In this document: positions 36,536 to 44,187 of the stretch, one piece after another | Position numbering within the stretch: position 1 is the stretch's first letter | Layout of the letters: each line of letters starts with the position of its first letter | Assembly (NCBI GenBank): GCA_002842145.1 | Contig: PHCF01000019.1 | Coordinates: forward strand, 1 to 48,651 | From: Betaproteobacteria bacterium HGW-Betaproteobacteria-6 | GTDB lineage: Bacteria; Pseudomonadota; Gammaproteobacteria; Burkholderiales; Rhodocyclaceae | DNA length: 48,651 bases | Reading direction: 5' to 3' | Position numbers and translations under genes: made by a program | Notes under the pieces: generated by a model | The model's database searches: none | What the model was told of the DNA's origin: nothing | What the model saw: only the letters and a program-made list of their open reading frames with translations

Positions 36536-36680
36536 GAAGCATCCGAACGGCCAAAGGGCGTAACAAAGCTACCGAGGTTAGAAAACCTTGTATCTCGGCC
36601 CGCCCCTCCATCGCATGCAAAAAACATACTTGGTGCGCATACCGCCCCTGACAAATTGCCATTCATCACAGCCATCGGCC

Positions 36681-37376
36681 TTAGTGTTTACCCAAACTGC
36701 CGACAAGAAAGGGAACGTCCTCGGGCTTGAGTGCCGCTAGAAGGTCTCGGATAAAGCGATCCTGAATCTCGTATGAAAGGCTCGAATCAGCACTTATGGT
36801 GGAAGTGCGAAAGAGCAAACCATCAGCGAACTGGCCCGAAACACCTTGTTTCACGACTGCGATTTTTTGCCCGATCCATCCTTCGGCCAAACTGTCACCA
36901 ACCCTTATCCAATAGGTAATTGGTTCGCTTCTCTGCGACTGAACAGCCAATAGTCTTCTGACTGGAACAGTTCCAATTGAAGTATCGATCTGACCTTTGT
37001 TGCTTTGGCTAACCTGAAATCCCTGCGCCGGGTAGCAAACCTCCGGCCGGTGCACTTGGGACTGTTTGGATTGAACGCCGCCATAAGCTATCGATAGCAT
37101 GACGACTTGCCCACTCTTTGAATCAAGATAGGACCGATCAAGTGTTTGCGAGTAAATGGAGTCGAGTAATTCTTGTTGTTGTGGATTTACGAGGATTACG
37201 TCTGCGCGGCTTAATGTCGACCAAGTTGAAAATGTCTGAGGGATGATTCGCTGGAGGTCAATAGCCTGCAGTTGTTCGCTTGTTGGCAGGGCTGGCTTCA
37301 GAGCAATGGCCATCCCGGCCGCAGCCAGCATGAAGCAAAGCAATATGGGATTACGGAGCGGAAGTTTCATTTTCAT
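36681..37376 (-). CDS. epsI: Exosortase-associated protein EpsI
   Basis: 231 residues. A signal-anchor (about 10-26) is followed by the EpsI domain with YGGVQSKQSQVHRPEVCYPAQGFQV; the cysteine in PEVCYPAQG is conserved in the family. EpsI proteins are periplasmic-side partners of exosortases, either as separate proteins or fused to them; their activity is unknown. The ATG overlaps the xrtB stop (ATGA), so production is coupled. Confidence 0.92.
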   Translation of the reverse strand: MKMKLPLRNPILLCFMLAAAGMAIALKPALPTSEQLQAIDLQRIIPQTFSTWSTLSRADVILVNPQQQELLDSIYSQTLDRSYLDSKSGQVVMLSIAYGGVQSKQSQVHRPEVCYPAQGFQVSQSNKGQIDTSIGTVPVRRLLAVQSQRSEPITYWIRVGDSLAEGWIGQKIAVVKQGVSGQFADGLLFRTSTISADSSLSYEIQDRFIRDLLAALKPEDVPFLVGSLGKH

Positions 37377-38269
37377 ACGGAACCGTTCACAGGGCTGCCA
37401 CGCCAGCGTTTTTCGCCAAGTTGCAGCAACGAATCGACCCCCATGATGATGATCAGCGCGGTGATGAAGAGCACCATGCCGGCAAAGCCGTGCAGGAAGC
37501 CTTGGCCTGCTTCGTCACCGAAGTGGTAGGTAATGAGCGTGAGGACCATGACGCGGATGACGTTGGCCGTGAAGGAGATGGGGATGATCAGGATGGCCAG
37601 CGCGACGTTGCGGAACAGGGAGTCGTGGCGAACGATGTTGAGGTAGAGCAGGCCGAGTGCTTCGAGGGTGAACAGGGTTTGCAGTCCGGCGCACGCGTCG
37701 GCGACGAGCAGTTTGTACTGGCCGATCTGCAGGATGACGCCGGTGCGCGAGATGGGGTAGCCGACCCAGTAGAGGACGTTTTCGGCGACATAGGAGACGG
37801 CCATCTTCATGGGCAGCGTCAGCGCGTCGACGAAGGCACCGGGCAGCGGGATCATGAAGAGCATGAAGAAGAGCGGGAACCAGGCGGCGCCGAGGGCTGA
37901 CCAACCGCGCAGGATGAGCAGCAGACTGGCAATGACGACGATTTGCGAACCGACTTCAAAGAGCAGGATGTCTTGCGAGCGGCCGATGGCGTAGAGCAGC
38001 AGGCCGAGGATGAAGAGCGGCCAGCCGGCTTTTGAGGGGGCCGCAGGCACGCCGTGGATGGTCGGGCCTTGTTTCCAGAAAAACCAGACGGCGACGCTGA
38101 GAATGATGGGGCCGTGGGCCTGCGCTTCGGTGGCCCAGATGGTGCGCGAGAGATCGATCCACGTGGGCACGTAGAGGGCGATGAGGCCGAGGAGAATGGG
38201 GAACCATTCGGCGATGGCCGGGCGGGTTTGATCAGGCAGCATCAGCGCCTTGTCTGCCGTGGAGTTCAT
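37373..38269 (-). CDS. xrtB: Exosortase B (EpsH family, cysteine transpeptidase-like)
   Basis: 298 residues with about eight membrane helices. The proposed catalytic triad is intact: Cys193 in LLVADACAGLQTLF, Arg239 in FTANVIRVMVL and His260 in GQGFLHGFAGM. Exosortases recognise the C-terminal PEP-CTERM signal, cleave after it and probably attach the protein to an envelope component. The co-encoded epsLDEFG and epsI genes identify the XrtB subtype. No PEP-CTERM substrate is encoded in the window. An intrinsic terminator and a dispersed repeat copy lie between epsG and this gene. Confidence 0.95.
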   Translation of the reverse strand: MNSTADKALMLPDQTRPAIAEWFPILLGLIALYVPTWIDLSRTIWATEAQAHGPIILSVAVWFFWKQGPTIHGVPAAPSKAGWPLFILGLLLYAIGRSQDILLFEVGSQIVVIASLLLILRGWSALGAAWFPLFFMLFMIPLPGAFVDALTLPMKMAVSYVAENVLYWVGYPISRTGVILQIGQYKLLVADACAGLQTLFTLEALGLLYLNIVRHDSLFRNVALAILIIPISFTANVIRVMVLTLITYHFGDEAGQGFLHGFAGMVLFITALIIIMGVDSLLQLGEKRWRGSPVNGSV

Positions 38270-38289
38270 TGCTCGCCGCCAAACGACGG

Positions 38290-38332
38290 ATTGCCACGGT
38301 CAACGGGAAATATTGCCAAAAAATGAAATGTC
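38290..38332 (+). repeat. Dispersed ~43-bp repeat, copy E (xrtB upstream region)
   Basis: Begins attgccacggtcaacggg, then aaatattgccaaaaaatg and aaatgtc. Intergenic, between the epsG terminator and the xrtB start (21 bp from the start codon). Confidence 0.8.
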
Positions 38333-38350
38333 ATAGCCGGCGCGTCTCGC

Positions 38351-38373
38351 AAAAACCGGGGATTGTCCCCGGT
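38351..38373 (-). terminator. Intrinsic terminator between epsG and xrtB
   Basis: On the minus strand a perfect 8-bp stem ACCGGGGA-CAA-TCCCCGGT (38355-38373) runs straight into TTTTTG. It is the best intrinsic terminator in the locus and stands about 95 bp after the epsG stop, upstream of xrtB. Confidence 0.82.
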
Positions 38374-38469
38374 CCTGTTGACGCCCAAGACGATCGAAGG
38401 TCCCTTCCTCTGGCGGAAATGGGCGGCTGAAAGACAAAGCGAGCACGGGCTCATCTGCATTTTCTTGGC

Positions 38470-39339
38470 CTACCCGTTGTTGAGGACAGCGCCGACAACG
38501 GCAACGCCGCTGTGCTGCAGCGAGGTGATGAAGGCTTGCAGGGTCGGGGCGGATGACATGTCCTTGCGGGCGACGACGACGGCGCCGCGGGAGCGGGCGG
38601 CGATGGTCTGGCTGTCGGCGGTTTCAGCGCCGGCCGGGGTATCGACGATCACGATGTCGTACTGGCCGGCGACGGTGGCCATCAGCGCATTAAAAACCGG
38701 GCGTGCGAGCAGTTCCTGTGGATTGGGCGGAGTGGCGCCGGCGGGCAGAACGGATAGATCGACCAGGCCGGGGATGCGGGTGACGGCTTCGGCCAGTTCG
38801 GCGCGGCCGGCCAACAGGCTGGAGAGGCCGAGCTTGTTTTCAAGGCGGAAGAACTGGTGCTGGCTCGGGTTGCGCAGATCGGCATCGATCAGCAGCGTGC
38901 GTTCGCCAAGCTGCGAGAAGACGACTGCGAGGTTGGCGGCGGTGAAGCTGCGGCCATCGGCCCTGCTCGCGCTGACGACAGCCAGCGTCTTGTGGCCGAT
39001 TTCGGCGTCGAACCAGCGCAGCATGAGCTGGCTGCGCACGGCGCGCAGTTGTTCGACGATGGGGCTGAAGGGTTTGAAGGCGGCAACGACTGCTTCGCTG
39101 ACGCGCTCGTCGCCGGGCATCAGATAGGGGTAGTCGTACTGGCGGGAGAGCGCCTGCTGGATGTCGGCTTCGGTGAGCAGGCCAAGCTGGATGGCGGCGT
39201 CTCCGAAGCGCAAGCCCTGCTCTTTTTGCAGCTTGAGGATGCGCTCGGCGGCATCCGGCGTGAGGCCGCCGCTGTCGATGAGGATGGCGCCGATAGAACG
39301 GCCGGCACCGGTGTCGAGTTTGTCGGTCATGGCGTTCAT
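38470..39339 (-). CDS. epsG: Chain-length regulator ATPase/kinase EpsG (CpsD/BY-kinase-like)
   Basis: 289 residues. An N-terminal segment (about 10-75, ILIDSGGLTPDAAERILKL and a QLGLLTEADIQQALSRQY helix) resembles the MshE/GspE N-terminal domain. The MinD-like ATPase fold follows with Walker A-like SRADGRSFTAANLAVVFSQ, Walker A' LLIDADLRNP and Walker B DIVIVDTPAGAE. The Walker A lysine is replaced by arginine (GRS), and the chain ends at VLNNG without the tyrosine cluster of BY-kinases. It pairs with EpsF 6 bp upstream. Confidence 0.92.
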   Translation of the reverse strand: MNAMTDKLDTGAGRSIGAILIDSGGLTPDAAERILKLQKEQGLRFGDAAIQLGLLTEADIQQALSRQYDYPYLMPGDERVSEAVVAAFKPFSPIVEQLRAVRSQLMLRWFDAEIGHKTLAVVSASRADGRSFTAANLAVVFSQLGERTLLIDADLRNPSQHQFFRLENKLGLSSLLAGRAELAEAVTRIPGLVDLSVLPAGATPPNPQELLARPVFNALMATVAGQYDIVIVDTPAGAETADSQTIAARSRGAVVVARKDMSSAPTLQAFITSLQHSGVAVVGAVLNNG

Positions 39340-39345
39340 CTGGAA

Positions 39346-40716
39346 TCAGGCTTTCGTAGCGGCGGGCTGATGGCCCGTTTTGAAGGGGGTTTCACGATTG
39401 CTACGGTCAACCGGATTTTTTGCCCAAAATCGAAATCCTCTTTTTCCCTTGGGCTGCGCGGAATCGAGTTCGGCCAGCACGGGCAGATCGAGGGCCAGGG
39501 CGAGGTCTTCGGCCGAACGGATGCGGCGTTGGCTAAGCTCGAGTACGAGCGCGGCGCCGACACCGAGCATGCCGCCGAGGAAGATGGAAACCAAAACGTT
39601 GAGGAAAACCTTGGGCCGGGAATGCTGGGTCGGCTCGGTAGCCGGGCTGAGGACGAGCACGTTGGTCTGTTGAGACTGCCCCTCGAGGTTGGTTTGCATC
39701 ATGCGCTGGCCGACAGCCTCGTAGGCGCGGCGGGCGGTTTCGACATCGTTGACCAGCACGGAAAGTTCATCGCGCTGCGAGCGCAGGTCAAGCACCCGTT
39801 TCTTCTGTTCTTCGATCGCCTTCTTCAGTTCTTCCTGCTTGACGATGCCAAACTTGCTGGCGACGGCATTGCCGCCGGAGATACGGCCGATTTCCTGACG
39901 AAGTTGCTGGCGCTGCTCGGCGATCTGGGCCTCGAGCTGCAGGACTTGCGGATGGTTCTTGCCGAGGTTGCTGCCGATTTGCGAAAGCTGCGATTCGGCG
40001 CGGGCAATTTCGGCTTTGAGGCCTTGCACCAACGGGTTTTGCAGGACTTCGAGCGAGAGTTCGCTGGTGCCGCTCTTTTGCCGGCTGGAGGCGTCGGCAC
40101 GTTGCGCCTGGGCTGCCGAAAGCTGCATGGTCAGGTCGTTGAGGCGGGCGGTCTCGTTGTCCATCATGCGGTCGTCGGTGACGACGATGCCCTTTTCCTG
40201 CTGGTAGGCGGACAGGCGGGACTGGGCCTTTTCCAGATTGGCGCGCAAACCTTTTTGGCGCTCTTCAAACCAGGCGCTGTACTGGCGAGCCGGCTCGACG
40301 CGCATTTCGATGGAGGTGTCGATATAGGCCTGGGCAAAGGCGTTGGCGACGGCCGCGGCAAAAATCGGATCGGCGCCGGAGAAGCTCACGCTGATGACAT
40401 TGCTCTCCCGGGAAGGCTTGATGTCGAGCTTCTTTTGCAGGATTCCGGCGTAGTAGCCTTCCAGCGTGCCCTTGCCCTCGCTGGCTTCCTTCCAGCTCTC
40501 GACGGCTTCGGCACTCTTCTCGAAGCCCAGCAGCTTGACGACACGGGTGGCGACGCGCTCGCTGTTGATGATGTCCATCTGCGTCGCCATGTAGCCGGGC
40601 GCCATCATGCCCTGCATGATCATGCCGGCGATGGGGTCGGGCACGGTAACGCCAAAAATTGACAACGCCAGCTTGCGGCGAGCCCAGAGGATGAGGAGAA
40701 ATTGCTGAAAAGTCAT
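39346..40716 (-). CDS. epsF: Chain-length determinant protein EpsF (Wzz/PCP family)
   Basis: 456 residues. An N-terminal Wzz membrane helix (about 10-35), a long periplasmic coiled coil (about 170-340) and a second membrane helix (about 375-397, VFLNVLVSIFLGGMLGVGAAL) show the polysaccharide co-polymerase layout. It controls polymer length and links Wzy to the outer-membrane export complex. The cytoplasmic tail (after about 400) contains a dispersed repeat copy (39396-39438, residues about 427-440), with the common peptide core KNPVDRSN. Confidence 0.93.
   Translation of the reverse strand: MTFQQFLLILWARRKLALSIFGVTVPDPIAGMIMQGMMAPGYMATQMDIINSERVATRVVKLLGFEKSAEAVESWKEASEGKGTLEGYYAGILQKKLDIKPSRESNVISVSFSGADPIFAAAVANAFAQAYIDTSIEMRVEPARQYSAWFEERQKGLRANLEKAQSRLSAYQQEKGIVVTDDRMMDNETARLNDLTMQLSAAQAQRADASSRQKSGTSELSLEVLQNPLVQGLKAEIARAESQLSQIGSNLGKNHPQVLQLEAQIAEQRQQLRQEIGRISGGNAVASKFGIVKQEELKKAIEEQKKRVLDLRSQRDELSVLVNDVETARRAYEAVGQRMMQTNLEGQSQQTNVLVLSPATEPTQHSRPKVFLNVLVSIFLGGMLGVGAALVLELSQRRIRSAEDLALALDLPVLAELDSAQPKGKRGFRFWAKNPVDRSNRETPFKTGHQPAATKA
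39396..39438 (+). repeat. Dispersed ~43-bp repeat, copy F (inside epsF)
   Basis: Begins attgctacggtcaaccgg, then attttttgcccaaaat and cgaaatcc; GGATTT and AAATCC pair around TTTT-GCCC-AAAA. Antisense to epsF, encoding RFWAKNPVDRSNR in the cytoplasmic tail. One of the best-preserved copies. Confidence 0.85.
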
Positions 40717-40740
40717 GCGGGGCTTTCAGATATCTTCTGT

Positions 40741-41550
40741 TTAGAAGAAGCTTTCCTGGACGTAGAGCACATCGTCGGCTTGAATGAGGTCGGATTTTTC
40801 CGGGGAGATGACTTGCACCTTGCCGTCCGGACCGCGTCGGTGAATGCGCAGACCGCGTTCGGTGCCGCGAACGGTCAGGCCGGCCCCCTGGGCAAGGCCC
40901 TGAAGCACGGTCATATTGCGTTCGAGGCGGTAGGAGCCGCCGCGCTGGACTTCGCCGTAGATGTAGAAAACCGGGGCGCGATGAACGTAGATGATGTCGC
41001 CACCAGCCACGCGCACATCAAGCTCGGTATCGCCGCTGAGAAGCATGTCCGGAATGTCGATTTCCCGCCGAAAGGCCTTGCCGTCGCGCACACCGGAAAG
41101 AATGATGACATCGGTGCCGCCGCTTGGGATGGCGCCTCCAGCCGTGGCCAGCATGTCGGTCAGCCGGGTGTTGCCCGTTTCGATGGGATAGCGGCCCGGC
41201 CGATTGACCATGCCAAGGACGGAAACCTGGTTGCCCTTGAATTGCATGAGCAGGATATTGACCTGTGGCTTTTGCACGAAGCCGCCGTCGCGCAGCTTGT
41301 TGGCGATGGCCCGTTCGGCATCGGCAATCGACAGCCCGCCAAGTTGCACAGCGCCGATCAACGGATAGGTGATGGTGCCGCTTTCAGCGACGCGGGTTTC
41401 AACGGTGAGGTCCGGATTCTGGAAGACGCTGATCTTGATGGCGTCGCCGGCCCCCAGGCGGTAATCGACCGGCTTGCCTTGCGCCTGAGCGCCGGAGATG
41501 AGGCCGAAGGTGAGGAGAACGCCGAGGAAAAGTCTGTTTAGGTAGCTCAT
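40741..41550 (-). CDS. epsE: Polysaccharide export protein EpsE (Wza family)
   Basis: 269 residues. A signal peptide (LGVLLTFGLISGAQAQ) is followed by the Poly_export domain (YRLGAGDAIKISVFQNPDL, then TRVAESGTITYPLIGAV) and SLBB domains, with VSVLGMVNRPGRYPIE and FYIYGEVQRGGSYRLE. No lipobox cysteine is seen at the cleavage site, unlike E. coli Wza. It forms the periplasmic and outer-membrane channel ring with EpsF. It lies 18 bp after epsD and 24 bp before epsF. Confidence 0.93.
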   Translation of the reverse strand: MSYLNRLFLGVLLTFGLISGAQAQGKPVDYRLGAGDAIKISVFQNPDLTVETRVAESGTITYPLIGAVQLGGLSIADAERAIANKLRDGGFVQKPQVNILLMQFKGNQVSVLGMVNRPGRYPIETGNTRLTDMLATAGGAIPSGGTDVIILSGVRDGKAFRREIDIPDMLLSGDTELDVRVAGGDIIYVHRAPVFYIYGEVQRGGSYRLERNMTVLQGLAQGAGLTVRGTERGLRIHRRGPDGKVQVISPEKSDLIQADDVLYVQESFF

Positions 41551-41568
41551 GGATGGGTGTTTTCCGCC

Positions 41569-42507
41569 TTACTTGAGACCGGCAATGCCTTTGATGACGG
41601 CAGCCTCGGTGGCGCTGGGCGCCGCTTTTTCCGGTTCGGCAGCAGCCGGGGCGGCAGCGACAGCCGGCTCGCTGCGGACAAATTCGCCGACGTATTCGAT
41701 CTTGGCTTTTTCGCGCAACTCCTTCATGGCGCTGCGCGCGGCTTCCGATTTCTGCTTGTTGTTGATGAAGTTTTCAATGAAGGGCTGGGCCTTCACTTCA
41801 TCCATCGGCTCGGACTTGCTGGCCAGCACGGTGATCAGCGCAGCACGCCCCTGGTTCTCGATCATCTGGACCTGACCATCCTTGACCTGGGAAAGACGCG
41901 GCAGCAGTTCGAGCGCGAGTTGCTCGGCCGCCTTGACGCTGACGCCGCCGGCAACTTGAATGCCCTTCTCCTTGAGCCCGGTGACTACTTCGGCCACCGA
42001 GGATTTGCCAGTGCCCAGTTGCGCCTTCACGCCATCAATGATGTCCTGGCTGGCGGCAAAGGCGATTTCTTCGATACGGTAGATCTTGCGGTTGGCAAAC
42101 AGCTCCGGGTGATCGTTGTAGAACTTGCGAATCTCATCAATCGAGGGCTTGGTCTGCTTGGCCACCTTTTGCTCGATAAAGGCGCGGGCAAGAATGTCGC
42201 GGCGGGCGCCTTCGATGGCCTGCATGACGTTGGGCGTGCGCTCCAGTTTGGCCTCCAGCGCCTGCTGCACGGCTAGTTCCTGATCGATCAGGCTTTCCAG
42301 CACCTGGTGCTTGGCGGCTTCGGCCTTGGCTGCAGGAATGTTGGGGGTGCGCTGCAGGACGAAATTGATCTGATGAACGGAGATTTCGCCGTCATTCACT
42401 TTCGCGGCGACCTGTGAGGCTGCCTTTTTCTCCGGTGGGCGATCGCCGCATGCGCCAAGCACCAGGGTGGAAAGAACGACGGCGGAGATGGTTTTGAGCT
42501 TGTTCAC
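41569..42507 (-). CDS. epsD: EpsD family peptidyl-prolyl cis-trans isomerase-like lipoprotein
   Basis: 312 residues. A lipoprotein signal with lipobox LVLGAC (Cys at about residue 20) is followed by a SurA/PpiC-like N-terminal helical domain (VNDGEISVHQINFVLQRTP) and a divergent parvulin-like region, then an Ala/Pro/Glu-rich tail. It is probably periplasmic and may help fold or assemble the EpsE/EpsL export machinery; isomerase activity is not evident from the parvulin region. Confidence 0.88.
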   Translation of the reverse strand: MNKLKTISAVVLSTLVLGACGDRPPEKKAASQVAAKVNDGEISVHQINFVLQRTPNIPAAKAEAAKHQVLESLIDQELAVQQALEAKLERTPNVMQAIEGARRDILARAFIEQKVAKQTKPSIDEIRKFYNDHPELFANRKIYRIEEIAFAASQDIIDGVKAQLGTGKSSVAEVVTGLKEKGIQVAGGVSVKAAEQLALELLPRLSQVKDGQVQMIENQGRAALITVLASKSEPMDEVKAQPFIENFINNKQKSEAARSAMKELREKAKIEYVGEFVRSEPAVAAAPAAAEPEKAAPSATEAAVIKGIAGLK

Positions 42508-42558
42508 AGATTCACCTTAAATTTAGTCGGAGCAGATTCTTGAATGGCTTTGGGCGCG

Positions 42559-43809
42559 TCAGTACTGGGCGCTGAGAGAGACATAAGTGGTACGGTCTTT
42601 GTAGTCGTAGCGGTTATCGTTGACGTTGCGCTTCTCGAAGTTCATGCCGGCCTTGAGTTCAAGCCAGCGCGCGGGGCGGTAGCCAAGATCCAGGCCGGCC
42701 CGGGAAATTTTGTCTTCGCGCTGCGCAACACCGGCCGGCAGCGGAGTAATTTCGCCGCGATAGCTGCGCTTGCCATAGCCCAGCCGGGCGCCGGCCGACA
42801 TCTTGTCGGTAGCGGCCCAGCGGGCACCGAGATTGAGTTCGTCGAGCTCGTAGTAGCTGGAGGTGATCAACCCGAAAGGCGGCTGCGCCTCCCGGTAGCT
42901 TCCCTGGAAGCCGACGAGGTCGTGCTTGTAGCCAATCGTAAAACTGCTCTTGCCGGTGGCGGCATAGACAAAATCCAGATTGCCGATCCAGCCGCTGTAA
43001 TCGCGCGAGAAAAAATGGTCGTGCTTGCGCTCAAGATATTCGACCCGGCTGCGCAACTGGACCTTGCCGGTGAGCAACCAGCTGACATCAACCTCGACCC
43101 CGCTATGCGTAAAACCGTTGTCGGACTGGGCTACCGCGTTGAACGGGCGATTCGAGTAACTGCCGTCAAGCTGCTTGGCGCGCAGGGTGACGGTGTTGCC
43201 GGATACGGGACGGAAACGGAAGCCAAAATTGAAGCCGCTGGCTTCGTAGTCGTTTTCGGCCAGAACTGCCTGTTCGTTGCTCACGCTGGTCCGCGACACA
43301 CCGAGCAACGCCGCCCAGTTGCTGTGAAACCAATAGTTGGCGGTAAACCGCTCGTTCTCGATCAGGCGGACGTTACGCGCCCGATAGTTGTTGGTGATGT
43401 AGTCGGAATAGGTGTTGAGCGATTCGGTACGATCAAGCGAAAGATCGCCCGTCCACCGGGTGCCGATGGCCCACAGCCACTTGCCGTCGTAGTTCAGAGC
43501 CAGGAAATCGAGATAGCCGTTGCGCTGGTAGCTGGTGTCGACAAAATTGATATTGCCGATCAGTTGCTGGCGGCCGAGCGTCTTGGCGGCGTTGAACCCC
43601 ACCGAGGCCATGGTGATGGTGTCGGAGCGCCCGTCAAGGCCGTAATTTGCCGGGTTTGCCGAGGGCGCCAGGCGGAACATATTGTTGTCATGCATCATCG
43701 TGATGGCGGCGCTCAGATTAATGACATCGCCTTCATTCGCCACCGTAGCGGGAGCATGAACGAGGAGCAACACAGCCAATGCGAAAAGGATTTTTTGACA
43801 TGACATCAT
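42559..43809 (-). CDS. epsL: XrtB/PEP-CTERM-associated outer-membrane protein EpsL
   Basis: 416 residues (ATG 43809, or 43806). A signal peptide ending near ATVANEG is followed by a chain of alternating amphipathic strands with Tyr/Phe-rich turns, ending in a terminal aromatic (VSLSAQY), as expected for an outer-membrane beta barrel. It matches the EpsL family that accompanies exosortase B and probably forms the exit pore for the polymer. It is the first gene of the locus and lies downstream of a region with repeats and a possible promoter. Confidence 0.92.
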   Translation of the reverse strand: MMSCQKILFALAVLLLVHAPATVANEGDVINLSAAITMMHDNNMFRLAPSANPANYGLDGRSDTITMASVGFNAAKTLGRQQLIGNINFVDTSYQRNGYLDFLALNYDGKWLWAIGTRWTGDLSLDRTESLNTYSDYITNNYRARNVRLIENERFTANYWFHSNWAALLGVSRTSVSNEQAVLAENDYEASGFNFGFRFRPVSGNTVTLRAKQLDGSYSNRPFNAVAQSDNGFTHSGVEVDVSWLLTGKVQLRSRVEYLERKHDHFFSRDYSGWIGNLDFVYAATGKSSFTIGYKHDLVGFQGSYREAQPPFGLITSSYYELDELNLGARWAATDKMSAGARLGYGKRSYRGEITPLPAGVAQREDKISRAGLDLGYRPARWLELKAGMNFEKRNVNDNRYDYKDRTTYVSLSAQY

Positions 43810-43878
43810 TCTTTAAATGTTACCACATTGCACCGCAGCATTTTTCCTATAAACGCCGATTTCGCCCATGAACAATGG

Positions 43879-43907
43879 GTTACAGACAAAATCAGGATCA
43901 ATTACAA
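43879..43907 (-). promoter_or_regulatory. Possible promoter of the eps operon
   Basis: On the minus strand TTGTAA (43902-43907) and TGTAAC (43879-43884) have 17-bp spacing, each matching four of six consensus bases. The next bases form an inverted repeat CCCAT-GAACA-ATGGG (43865-43879), placed where the transcript would start, about 60 nt before the epsL ATG. No sigma-54 GG-N10-GC site could be found. Confidence 0.4.
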
Positions 43908-43942
43908 ATTCATTTAACATGAAGCATTGAAACAGGATCAAT
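43893..43942. repeat. Direct repeat CAGGATCAAT upstream of epsL
   Basis: The 10-mer CAGGATCAAT occurs at 43893-43902 and 43933-43942, exactly 40 bp apart, about four helical turns. The proximal copy overlaps the candidate -35/spacer of epsL, so the pair could be binding sites for a regulator. Confidence 0.5.
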
Positions 43943-44187
43943 CCACCCAACCTTGACCCAAAAGAGATCCATTCGGAATAACCCGTGATTATCTTCACAA
44001 TCCACTGAGCGGAACATCCAAGCCACGCGTCATTTTGTCGCGGTCAAGTCTGTGAGCTTAGATGAGGTGTGTTGCATTTGAATGACGCCCGACTCCAGCC
44101 TGCTGATCTGCAGAATGGTCACTCCGTCGCCGTCAAAGGGGGGGGCCAGTCGCAACGCCATTGCGACGTCGCTGGCGACCTGAAATA

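Larger units (their letters stand above)
43810..44187. other. 378-bp regulatory spacer between arginase and epsL genes
   Basis: No gene is supported. It contains the epsL promoter candidate, the direct repeat and the CCCAT/ATGGG inverted repeat near its left end. Near the right end GTCGCAA-cgcca-TTGCGAC (44149-44167) is a perfect 7-bp inverted repeat about 20 bp beyond the arginase stop; it lacks a T-run, so it may be a 3' stabiliser or a Rho-dependent end. Confidence 0.5.

Noticed and set aside
38857-40662. 601-codon plus-strand frame antisense to epsF/epsG
   Set aside because: Antisense shadow of two well-supported genes, without motifs or a sensible start.
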